Shown here one piece after another: positions 38,097-44,483 of a stretch of DNA of 44,483 nucleotides. The stretch's first letter is position 1; each line of letters begins with the position of its first letter. Source of the DNA: Thermoleophilaceae bacterium (GTDB taxonomy: Bacteria > Actinomycetota > Thermoleophilia > Solirubrobacterales > Thermoleophilaceae); assembly GCA_016929195.1 (NCBI GenBank), contig JAFGJG010000112.1:1-44483 (forward strand), in the 5' to 3' direction. Below the pieces are notes generated by a model. That model saw only the letters and a list, made by a program, of their open reading frames with translations. It had not been told where the DNA came from and did not search any database. The position numbers and the translations under genes are program-made.

Positions 38097-39439
38097 TGCC
38101 TCGCCACAACGCCTGCGACGACTTCCACCGGACCTCCGAGGCCGTGCGCCGCGACCTCCTCGGGGGCGCCCCGCTCACGCGCCGCCAGGTCCTGGCCGGC
38201 GGGCTCGGCGCCGGGCTCGCGCTCTACACCGCGCAGGCGCTGCCCGTGACGCGCGTGCTGGAGGCCGCGGCGGCCGACGCCGCGGCCGCCCCGAACGCAC
38301 CTGTGCTCGTGTCCGTGTTCCTGCCCGGCGGCGTGGACCTCCTCGACACGCTGGTCCCGCTCCACGACTTCGGCCGCTACGCGGATCTGCACAAGGAGCT
38401 GAGGGTCGACGCAGAGGCTCTGGCCGGCGGCAGCGGACTGGGTCTTCATCCCTCGCTCACGCGGGGGCTGAACGGCGGGGTCAGGGGCCTGTTCGAGCGC
38501 GGCAAGATCGGCTTCCTGCCGGGCATCGACTACCCCGACCCGGACCTGTCGCACTTCCACTCCCGCCACTTCTGGGAGACGGGCCTGATCACCGAGCGCT
38601 CGGCGCCGGGCTGGCTGGGCCGCTGGCTCGACCGCGCGGGGAACCGCGACAACCCGCTCCAGGGGATCTCGATGGGCTACGGGCTCTCGCCGGTGCTGCG
38701 CTCCGGCCGCGCTCCGGTCGCAGCCGTGGCGTCGCCCGGTGACGCCGGCTTCTGGATGCGCAACGTGTGGGGCGAGCCCTACAAGGAGGCGATGGCGACC
38801 TACGAGCGGCTCGGCCACGGGCCGGCCGGCAGCCGCGCCCTCGAGGCGGCGCGCGACTCGGTGCGGCTGGCGAAGGGCGTGGCCGACCGGCTGGCGCCCT
38901 ACGCCGAGGAGGACGGGCGCGACCCGCTGGCGTCGTCGGTCCCGTACCCGGCCGAGAGCGACTTCGGCACCCGGCTGCGCTACCTGGCGGCGCTGATCTC
39001 GAAGCCGCTCGGCATCCGGGTCGCGCACGTGGACGCCGACGGCGACTTCGACACGCACGACAACCAGAAGTCCCTCGTGGGCCTGCTCGCCGACGTGAGC
39101 GAGTGCCTGTCCGCCTTCCAGGCGGACCTGGAGGCGCGCGGGGTCTCTGGACGGGTGCTCACCCTCGTCTGGTCCGAGTTCGGCCGGCGTCCCGAGCAGA
39201 ACGGCTCGGGCACCGATCACGGCGCGGGCGGGCTGGCCTGGGTGCAGGGCGACCGCGCGCGGCCGGGGATCCACAGCGACTACCCGAGCCTGAGCCAGCT
39301 CGACGGCCACGACAACCTGAAGGTCACGATCGACTTCAGGCGCGTCTACTCGAGCGTGCTGGAGCAGCACCTGGGCGCCGACGCCTCCTCGGTGATCCCG
39401 AACGCGGGCCGCCTGGGCCGCGTCCAGCTGGTCCGGTGA
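38096..39439 (+). CDS. DUF1501 family protein with Tat signal
   Basis: 447 residues from ATG 38096. A twin-arginine signal is seen at TRRQVLAGGLGAGLALYTAQ (about 27-46), indicating export of a folded protein. The mature part carries the DUF1501 pattern: LVSVFLPGGVDLLDTLVPLHD (about 64-84), LGLHPSLT, FLPGIDYPDPDLSHFHSRHFW, FDTHDNQKSLVGLL and LVWSEFGRRPEQNGSGTDHG (the sulfatase-like metal-site ending). DUF1501 is related to the alkaline phosphatase/sulfatase superfamily; its substrate is not known. Second in the DUF1800-DUF1501-cupredoxin operon, overlapping the next gene as GTGA. Confidence 0.92.
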   Translation: MPRHNACDDFHRTSEAVRRDLLGGAPLTRRQVLAGGLGAGLALYTAQALPVTRVLEAAAADAAAAPNAPVLVSVFLPGGVDLLDTLVPLHDFGRYADLHKELRVDAEALAGGSGLGLHPSLTRGLNGGVRGLFERGKIGFLPGIDYPDPDLSHFHSRHFWETGLITERSAPGWLGRWLDRAGNRDNPLQGISMGYGLSPVLRSGRAPVAAVASPGDAGFWMRNVWGEPYKEAMATYERLGHGPAGSRALEAARDSVRLAKGVADRLAPYAEEDGRDPLASSVPYPAESDFGTRLRYLAALISKPLGIRVAHVDADGDFDTHDNQKSLVGLLADVSECLSAFQADLEARGVSGRVLTLVWSEFGRRPEQNGSGTDHGAGGLAWVQGDRARPGIHSDYPSLSQLDGHDNLKVTIDFRRVYSSVLEQHLGADASSVIPNAGRLGRVQLVR

Positions 39440-39801
39440 GGAAGGTCCTCCCGCTTCTGCTGCTCGCGGCGTTCGCCGCCGCTCCGGCGGCCGCGCACAG
39501 CCCCACTTCGGTCGGCGTGAGCGAGCGCGAGTGGCGCGTGGCCCTCTACCGGACGCGCGTGCCGACCGGGGTGCTGCGCCTCAACGTGCACAACTACGGC
39601 GAGGACGGCCACGACCTGGCGATCCGGAACCGCGACGGGAAGGTGCTCGCCTCCGTTCCCGAGGTCGAGCCCGGCGAGGGCGACACCCTGCGCGTCCGCG
39701 TGCGCCGGCGCGGCCGCTACGTGGTCTTCTGCACTCTCGAGGGGCACGAGGCGAAGGGCATGCGCGCGCGCCTCACCGTGGTCAAGCGCAAGCGGGGCTA
39801 G
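39436..39801 (+). CDS. Secreted cupredoxin (type 1 copper protein)
   Basis: 121 residues from GTG 39436. Signal peptide RKVLPLLLLAAFAAAPAAA, then one cupredoxin barrel. Type 1 copper ligands fit His59 (YGEDGHDLAI), Cys99, His104 and Met109 in FCTLEGHEAKGM, with the canonical C-x4-H-x4-M spacing of plastocyanin-like proteins. It should carry electrons outside the cytoplasmic membrane, perhaps to or from a DUF1501/DUF1800 system; that link is inference. The stop shares a CTAG with the stop of the converging desaturase gene. Confidence 0.88.
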   Translation: MRKVLPLLLLAAFAAAPAAAHSPTSVGVSEREWRVALYRTRVPTGVLRLNVHNYGEDGHDLAIRNRDGKVLASVPEVEPGEGDTLRVRVRRRGRYVVFCTLEGHEAKGMRARLTVVKRKRG

Positions 39802-40685
39802 GCGCTCACCTCGCGCTGCTGCTGGCGGTCCGGGGTGATCCGGACCACGTTCCGCGCGAGGCCGACCTTCTCGAGCCCGCTGATCACGAGCGCCGACGGG
39901 TCGAGCTCCCAGCGTCTGAGGCCGTGCTCGGCCGAGCGCGGGAAGGCGTGGTGATTGTGGTGCCACGACTCGCCGAACGACGGCAGCGCGAGCCAGAAGA
40001 CGTTGCGCGACTCGTCGTCGGTCTCGAACCGGCGCGACCCGAGGAAGTGGCAGACCGAGTTCACGCTCCAGGTCACGTGGTGGACCAGGAACACGCGCAC
40101 CAGGCCGCCCCACAGGAAGCCGGTGGCCGCGCCCGCGAGCGTGCCCGTGATCGCCCAGCCGGCCAGGGCGGGGAGCGCCAGGCCGGCCAGCACGATCAGC
40201 GGGAAGCGCCGGTTGATCAGGCGCATGCCGGGGTCCCCGCGAAGGTCTTTCGCGTACTGCCTGCTCGCGGCGGTGCCGTGGTCGGTGAGCAGCCAGCCGG
40301 CGTGCGCGTGCCAGAGGCCGCGGAACACGGCGGCGGGCCCGTCGCCGTGACCGACGTGGGGGCTGTGCGGGTCGCCCTCCTTGTCGGTGTGGGCGTGGTG
40401 CTTGCGGTGGTCCGCCACCCAGCTGATCACCGGACCCTGGACGGCCATCGTGCCGAGCACCGCGAACGCGTACTCGACCGGCTTCGGAGCCTGGAAGGCG
40501 CGGTGGGTGAGCAGCCGGTGGTACCCGACGGTCACGCCCAGTCCGGTGAGGACGTACATCACCCCCAGGATCGCCAGGTCGGTGGCCGAGACGGCCTCGT
40601 TCCAGAGCAGCACGATCGCGGCGAACATGGCCGCGAAGGGCAGGACGACGGCGGCCAGGTTCACACGCTTCTCGAGCTTCGTCAT
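39798..40685 (-). CDS. Membrane acyl-CoA fatty acid desaturase
   Basis: 295 residues from ATG 40683-40685. The three histidine boxes of the di-iron delta-9 desaturases are present: HRLLTH (56-61), HRKHH (93-97) and HHNHH (242-246), set between hydrophobic helix pairs (VVLPFAAMFAAIVLLW, LIVLAGLALPALAGWAI). The enzyme inserts a cis double bond in acyl chains using O2 and an electron donor. Divergent from a PucR-type regulator 79 bases away, its likely controller. A promoter is predicted upstream (40719-40746). Confidence 0.94.
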   Translation of the reverse strand: MTKLEKRVNLAAVVLPFAAMFAAIVLLWNEAVSATDLAILGVMYVLTGLGVTVGYHRLLTHRAFQAPKPVEYAFAVLGTMAVQGPVISWVADHRKHHAHTDKEGDPHSPHVGHGDGPAAVFRGLWHAHAGWLLTDHGTAASRQYAKDLRGDPGMRLINRRFPLIVLAGLALPALAGWAITGTLAGAATGFLWGGLVRVFLVHHVTWSVNSVCHFLGSRRFETDDESRNVFWLALPSFGESWHHNHHAFPRSAEHGLRRWELDPSALVISGLEKVGLARNVVRITPDRQQQREVSA

Positions 40686-40718
40686 GCCACGGAACGCTAG
40701 GCGCGCCCGGCTTCGCGT

Positions 40719-40746
40719 TCTAGACTGCCGATAGCGCGATCTGCAA
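40719..40746 (-). promoter_or_regulatory. Predicted desaturase promoter
   Basis: On the minus strand TTGCAG (40741-40746) and TCTAGA (40719-40724) lie 16 bases apart, close to a -35/-10 pair, about 34 bases before the desaturase ATG. TCTAGA is itself a palindrome. Predicted by eye; the spacing is slightly short. Confidence 0.35.
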
Positions 40747-40764
40747 CCGGTTTTGCTCACCTAG

Positions 40765-41946
40765 ATGACAAGAACTGCCACCGTGGCCGAGCCGTGGCGC
40801 GGCCTCTCCCCCGGCGTCGCGGACCTGATCGAGCCCGACCTGGGCGCCGTGACGGACGAGATCCTGGCCGCCATCGGGCGCGAGGTACCGGAATACGCCC
40901 GCCCGATCGAGGGAGCCTTCGGGCAGGGCCTCCGCCTGGGCGTGACCGAGGCGCTGCGGCAGTTCGTGGCGCTGATCCGCGACCCCGACGCGGGGCGCGG
41001 GCCGGGCCGCGACGTCTACGTCGGCCTCGGGCGCGGGGAGCTCCGCCAGGGCCGGACGCTCGACGCGCTCCAATCCGCCTACCGCGTCGGCGCGCGCGTG
41101 GCGTGGCGGCGGCTGTCCGAGACCGCGGTCGAGGCGGGCCTCGACACCCGGACGGTGAGCCTCCTGGCCGAGTCGATATTCGCGTACATCGACCAGCTCT
41201 CGGCGGAGTCCGTGGAGGGCTACGCGGAGGCGCGCTCGCGCCTCGAGGGCGAGCGCGAGCGGCGCCGCTCCGAGCTCGTCTCACTGCTGCTGCGCGAGCC
41301 GCCGCTAGACCAGGCCGAGCTGCGCGCGGCGGCGGCCGCGGCGGGCTGGGCGGTCCCGCGCGCGGCGGCGGCGCTCGCGTGCGCAGACCGGGACCTGGAC
41401 CGGCTGGCGCGGCGGCTGCCGCCCGATGCCCTCACCGCCCGCCGCGACGGGCTGGGCTGCGCCGTGGTCGCCGACCCGGAGGGACCGGGCGCGGCGGAGC
41501 GGCTCGACCAGGCTTGTGCCGAGGCGCCGGCCGTGCTCGGCCCGACCGGCGCTCCGGAGGGGCTCGCCGCCTCGTGGGCGCTCGCCCGCACGGGCCTGGC
41601 CACGGCGAGCCTCACGGGTCCGGGGCTCGTCCGCGCCGAGGACCGGCTCGTGGAGCTCGTCCTGCTCGAGAGCGCCCCGCTCGCGGAGCGCATCGCCGCG
41701 CGGCGGCTGGCGCCGCTGGCGGAGCTCACGCCCCGGGCGCGCGAGCGGATGGAGGAGACGGCGCTGGCGTTCGTCCAGCACCAGGGCAACGCCGCCGCGA
41801 TGGCGCGCGCCCTCCACCTGCACCCCCAGACGGCGCGCTACCGCCGCGCCCGTCTGCGCGACCTGCTGGGCGACCAGCTGGACGACCCGGACGCCCGCTT
41901 CGAGCTCGAGCTGGCGCTACGGGCGCGCCGCGGCGCCGGCCAGTAG
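40765..41946 (+). CDS. PucR/CdaR-type transcriptional regulator
   Basis: 393 residues from ATG 40765. The N-terminal helical domain (about 15-160: EYARPIEGAFGQGLRLGVTE, ELRQGRTLDALQSAYRVGAR) is an RsbT-co-antagonist-like input domain; a middle GGDEF-like segment follows; the C-terminal HTH_30 (about 325-375) reads LAFVQHQGNAAAMARALHLH then PQTARYRRARLRDLLGDQLD, the PucR DNA-binding signature. It lies divergent from the desaturase and may regulate it and itself. The last 30 bases overlap the end of the converging esterase gene. Confidence 0.92.
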   Translation: MTRTATVAEPWRGLSPGVADLIEPDLGAVTDEILAAIGREVPEYARPIEGAFGQGLRLGVTEALRQFVALIRDPDAGRGPGRDVYVGLGRGELRQGRTLDALQSAYRVGARVAWRRLSETAVEAGLDTRTVSLLAESIFAYIDQLSAESVEGYAEARSRLEGERERRRSELVSLLLREPPLDQAELRAAAAAAGWAVPRAAAALACADRDLDRLARRLPPDALTARRDGLGCAVVADPEGPGAAERLDQACAEAPAVLGPTGAPEGLAASWALARTGLATASLTGPGLVRAEDRLVELVLLESAPLAERIAARRLAPLAELTPRARERMEETALAFVQHQGNAAAMARALHLHPQTARYRRARLRDLLGDQLDDPDARFELELALRARRGAGQ

Positions 41947-42867
41947 CGCCCGGAGGTCCGCACACACCTCGCCCACCGCGGCGGCGGCCGCCGGGCTCAG
42001 CGCCGCGAGGTCGAAGAAGCCATGGATCAGGCCGGGATAGCAGCGCTTGACGACCGGCACGCCGGCCGCCTGGAGCGCGTCCGCGTACGCGTTGCCCTGG
42101 TCGCGAAGCGGGTCGAACTCGGCCGTCGCGATCACGGCCGGCGGCAGGCCGGCGAGGTCGTCGGCCAGGGCGGGCGACAAACGCGGATCGGTGCGGTCGG
42201 CGTCGCCCGTGTAGTGGTCCGCGAACCACTCCATGTCCTCGAGGGTGAGGAAGTAGCCCTCCGCGTTCTCCTCCTCGGACGGATGGCGCGTGACGAAGTC
42301 GGTGCCGGGATAGATCAGCAGCTGCGCCGCGAGCCGCGGTCCAGTCTCGCGCGTCTCGTGTGCGACGACCGCGGCGAGGTTTCCGCCCGCGCTGTCGCCG
42401 GCGATCGCCAGGCGCTCGGGGTCCCCGCCCAGCTCGTCCACGTGCTCGGCCGCCCACCGCGTGATCGCCAGCGCGTCGTCGAGGGCCGCGGGGAAGCGCG
42501 CCTCGGGCGCCAGCCGGTAGTCGGAGCTGAGCACGACCGCCCCGGTCTGGTTGGCCAGCGTGCGGCACTGGTTGTCGTGCGTCTCGACGTCACCGAGCAC
42601 GAAGCCGCCGCCGTGGATGAAGACGACGGTCGGGAGCGGCGGCTCGGCCGCGGGCCGGTAGATACGCGCGCGCAGCGGGCCGGCGGCCCCGGGAACCTCG
42701 ATCTCCTCGACGGCATCGCAGGGGACGATCGTGGCGGGGTCGCGGAGCTCGACGGTGAGCATGCGGAACGCCTGGCGCGCCTCCGCCGGCGACGCGGAGG
42801 CCATCGATCCCGGCCGCATGGCCGCGAGCAGGTCCAGCATGCGCTGGATCGGCGGGTCGACCGGCAT
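41917..42867 (-). CDS. Hormone-sensitive-lipase-type esterase
   Basis: 316 residues from ATG 42865-42867. HSL-family esterase: oxyanion motif HGGG at 85-88 (VFIHGGGFVLGD), nucleophile elbow IAGDSAGGNLAA with Ser159, acid in TAEFDPLRDQG, and the His in YPGLIHGFFDLA. SSDYRLAPEARFPAALDDAL after the oxyanion loop is typical. No signal peptide, so it hydrolyses short acyl esters in the cytoplasm. It lies 13 bases downstream of the ArsR-type regulator on the same strand and may belong to the sigma-ArsR operon. Confidence 0.94.
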   Translation of the reverse strand: MPVDPPIQRMLDLLAAMRPGSMASASPAEARQAFRMLTVELRDPATIVPCDAVEEIEVPGAAGPLRARIYRPAAEPPLPTVVFIHGGGFVLGDVETHDNQCRTLANQTGAVVLSSDYRLAPEARFPAALDDALAITRWAAEHVDELGGDPERLAIAGDSAGGNLAAVVAHETRETGPRLAAQLLIYPGTDFVTRHPSEEENAEGYFLTLEDMEWFADHYTGDADRTDPRLSPALADDLAGLPPAVIATAEFDPLRDQGNAYADALQAAGVPVVKRCYPGLIHGFFDLAALSPAAAAAVGEVCADLRALLAGAAARP

Positions 42868-42880
42868 GACGAGGCGGCGG

Positions 42881-43507
42881 CTAGCGCGCCGCGGTCTTGG
42901 CCTTCTTGCCCTTCTTCGCGGGCTTGTCGCTCTTCGCCTCGGGTGACTCGAACGACAACACCACGAGTTTCGCGCTGAAGCCGTCATCGCCGCTCTCGGC
43001 GAGGCGCGACGCGCTCTCCGACTCGATCCGCACGGTCTCCTCGAAGATCCCGGCCAGGAGCTTCCCGAGCTCCTCCCAGCCCTCCTCGTCGAGGACGAGC
43101 GGGTAGCGGCTGAGGTGGCGGTCGGTCCGCGACTCGAACGTGCCGGCCTCGACCGACTCGGTCACGTCGTCCCAGATCAGCTGGAGGCCGACGTCGCTGA
43201 TGGCGCGGCGGAGCGACTTCGGCAGCCGGCTCCAGTCGCGATCCGAGAAGTAGGGCCGCTCGATCGCCCGGTAGAAGTGCTCGACGGCGCCGCGGCGGGG
43301 CGTCGTGCTCACGAGCTCGATGCACTCGAGCTCGAGCAGGGCCTTCACGTGGTAGCTGACGTTGCCGAGCGGCTCGCCGAGTGCCTCGGCCATCTGATTC
43401 GGGCTGGCCACGCGCTCGTTGAGAATCGTCAGGACGTGCGCGCGCAACGGATGGGAGAGCGCCTTCGCCACCCTGGGATCGACGAGTCCATCCTTCTTCG
43501 AGCTCAC
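42881..43507 (-). CDS. ArsR-type winged-helix regulator coupled to a sigma factor
   Basis: 208 residues from GTG 43505-43507, overlapping the sigma-factor stop as GTGA. The winged helix (about 10-75) reads VAKALSHPLRAHVLTILNER, NQMAEALGEPLGNVSYHVKA and LLELECIELVSTTPRRGAVE, an ArsR-type HTH_20 domain. No metal-binding cysteine pair is present in the helix, so it is not a classical ArsR metal sensor. The middle region (RRAISDVGLQLIWDDVTESV) may bind a ligand, and a Lys-rich tail (AKSDKPAKKGKKAKTAAR) suggests nonspecific DNA contact. Confidence 0.9.
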   Translation of the reverse strand: MSSKKDGLVDPRVAKALSHPLRAHVLTILNERVASPNQMAEALGEPLGNVSYHVKALLELECIELVSTTPRRGAVEHFYRAIERPYFSDRDWSRLPKSLRRAISDVGLQLIWDDVTESVEAGTFESRTDRHLSRYPLVLDEEGWEELGKLLAGIFEETVRIESESASRLAESGDDGFSAKLVVLSFESPEAKSDKPAKKGKKAKTAAR

Positions 43508-44013
43508 TGGCGTCCTTTCTTCAATTCTCTCTTCAGCCGCTGTCGCGCCCGGTAAAGCCGGACCTTCGCGGTCCCCTCAGGGATTCCCAAACGATGGGCC
43601 ACGTCCGTCTGGGTCAAATCTTCAAGGTACCGCAAACGTAGGACTTGCCGGTCAAGTAGGGGGAGACTAGTCAGTCCCGCGAGGGCCTCGATGCCGTCGT
43701 GGAGGCTCCCCTCCCACTCATCCGCCGCCATGAGGTCGACCTCGAGCGTCGCGTGGCGGCCGGCGAGCACGCGCTCGCGCTCGACGACGCGCAGCGCCTC
43801 GTTCCGTGCGACGCGCGCGAGCCACGCCTTCGGGTCGCGGACCGTGGCACGGTCGGCGGCCGTCCACGCGCGCAGCATCGCCTCCTGGGCGGCGTCTTCC
43901 GCGCCAGGCCCCCTCAAGTACAGGCACGTGATCCGGTGGCAGTGCGTCCACAGGTCATCCCAGTCCCAATCGACGCAAGTTGGTGAAACCTTTTCGAACG
44001 TTCGGAGGGTCAT
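43504..44013 (-). CDS. ECF-type RNA polymerase sigma factor
   Basis: 169 residues from ATG 44011-44013; an earlier in-frame start would overlap the divergent methyltransferase. Region 2 covers about 20-85 (LWTHCHRITCLYLRGPGAED, AAQEAMLRAWTAADR, DPKAWLARVARNEALRVVER) and region 4 about 110-165 (LLDRQVLRLRYLEDLTQTDV, AHRLGIPEGTAKVRLYRARQ). No anti-sigma gene is next to it; instead an ArsR-type regulator is translationally coupled downstream. Part of the gene (43500-43680) looks less GC-rich than its surroundings. Nine bases separate its start from the methyltransferase start on the other strand. Confidence 0.92.
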   Translation of the reverse strand: MTLRTFEKVSPTCVDWDWDDLWTHCHRITCLYLRGPGAEDAAQEAMLRAWTAADRATVRDPKAWLARVARNEALRVVERERVLAGRHATLEVDLMAADEWEGSLHDGIEALAGLTSLPLLDRQVLRLRYLEDLTQTDVAHRLGIPEGTAKVRLYRARQRLKRELKKGRQ

Positions 44014-44022
44014 GACTGCACG

Positions 44023-44483
44023 ATGCAGCTCGCGACCGCCCCGGCTGAGACCGCATACGAGTCCTTCGCCCCCTTCTACGACCGCTTCATCGCAGGGTCG
44101 GACTACGAGGCCTGGGCTGACAGCGTGGAACCGCTCATCCGCGCGCACGCCCCTGGCAACCGCCTCCTCGACCTCGCCTGCGGGACGGGCAAGAGCACCG
44201 CCCCGTTTGCGAGGCGCGGCTACGAAGTCACGGGCTGCGACGTCTCGGCCGCGATGATCGACCGCGCGCGTCGGCGTGTGCCGGACGGGCGCTTCGTGCG
44301 AGGCGATCTGCGCGACCTCGGGCGACTCGGCGAGTTCGACGCGCTCACCTGCTTCGGTGACTCGCTCAACTACCTGACTTCTGAAGAGGACCTCGCGGCG
44401 GCGTTCCGGTCTGCGTCGCGAAACATCGTGCCCGGCGGGGTGCTCGTGTTCGACCTGAACACGCTGGCCGCGTACCGGACCAC
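44023..44483 (+). CDS. Class I SAM-dependent methyltransferase (N-terminal part)
   Basis: 153 codons from ATG 44023, running off the right edge. The opening YESFAPFYDRFIAGSDYEAW, motif I RLLDLACGTGKST (47-59), VTGCDVSAAMIDRAR (motif II) and the post-II FRSASRNIVPGGVLVFDLNT are those of a small-molecule methyltransferase. Its substrate is unknown. Divergent from the ECF sigma factor, nine bases apart, so the two may share a control region. Confidence 0.9.
   Translation, partial: MQLATAPAETAYESFAPFYDRFIAGSDYEAWADSVEPLIRAHAPGNRLLDLACGTGKSTAPFARRGYEVTGCDVSAAMIDRARRRVPDGRFVRGDLRDLGRLGEFDALTCFGDSLNYLTSEEDLAAAFRSASRNIVPGGVLVFDLNTLAAYRT

Overview
The window is a dense, very GC-rich (roughly 70%+) bacterial chromosome segment. 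Frequent GTG/TTG starts, 4-base stop/start overlaps, a tig-clpP-clpX order, a wax-ester synthase, a DUF1800/DUF1501 pair and a PucR regulator suggest an actinomycete, most plausibly a soil Thermoleophilia/Solirubrobacterales-type organism. That assignment is inference from gene content; there is no rRNA in the window. I found no tRNA, CRISPR array, insertion sequence or phage gene, and no stretch longer than 300 bases without a gene.

Layout. (1) 1-2.7 kb: protein quality control (tig, clpP, an NTF2-like gene, start of clpX). (2) 2.7-6.4 kb: a tiny unknown gene, a peptidoglycan hydrolase joining an M14 peptidase to an amidase, RNase D with an overlapping helical protein, and a lipoprotein. (3) 6.4-16.05 kb: a metal-uptake island with one FhuC-like ATPase, two FhuB-like double permeases, two FhuD-like binding proteins, and an operon coding for a membrane-anchored PKD protein, an ExbB/MotA-type channel, a DUF2149 protein and an alpha/beta hydrolase. 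(4) 16.1-20.6 kb: sulfotransferase, wax-ester synthase/DGAT, extradiol-type dioxygenase, diguanylate cyclase. (5) 20.6-32.5 kb: a long minus-strand run, the core of which is six genes joined by overlapping stop/start codons (GMC oxidoreductase, Baeyer-Villiger monooxygenase, hydrolase, GH94-like enzyme, beta-propeller, DUF1254), followed by two peptidase-S51 paralogues and a lipase. (6) 32.6-33.9 kb: a cysteine-free ribosomal protein S4 with a SirB1-like partner. (7) 33.8-44.5 kb: two EamA exporters, a quinone reductase, DUF1800-DUF1501-cupredoxin, a desaturase with a divergent PucR regulator, an esterase, an ECF sigma/ArsR pair and the start of a methyltransferase.

The most interesting signal is a 14-base palindrome, TTAGGnnnCCCTAA, present six times at four places: once between the lipoprotein and fhuC-like genes, twice in tandem between the first fhuD-like gene and the PKD-ExbB-DUF2149 operon, once on the start codon of the second permease, and twice in tandem before the cysteine-free S4. 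These sites tie the transporters, the ExbB/DUF2149 pair and S4 into one apparent metal-starvation regulon. The half-sites look like DtxR/IdeR (iron) sites, whereas an S4 that has lost all four zinc cysteines is the classic mark of a zinc (Zur) regulon. The ExbB/DUF2149/PKD genes sitting between FhuD/FhuB-like genes suggest a proton-driven envelope machine for metallophore uptake in a lineage normally regarded as single-membraned.
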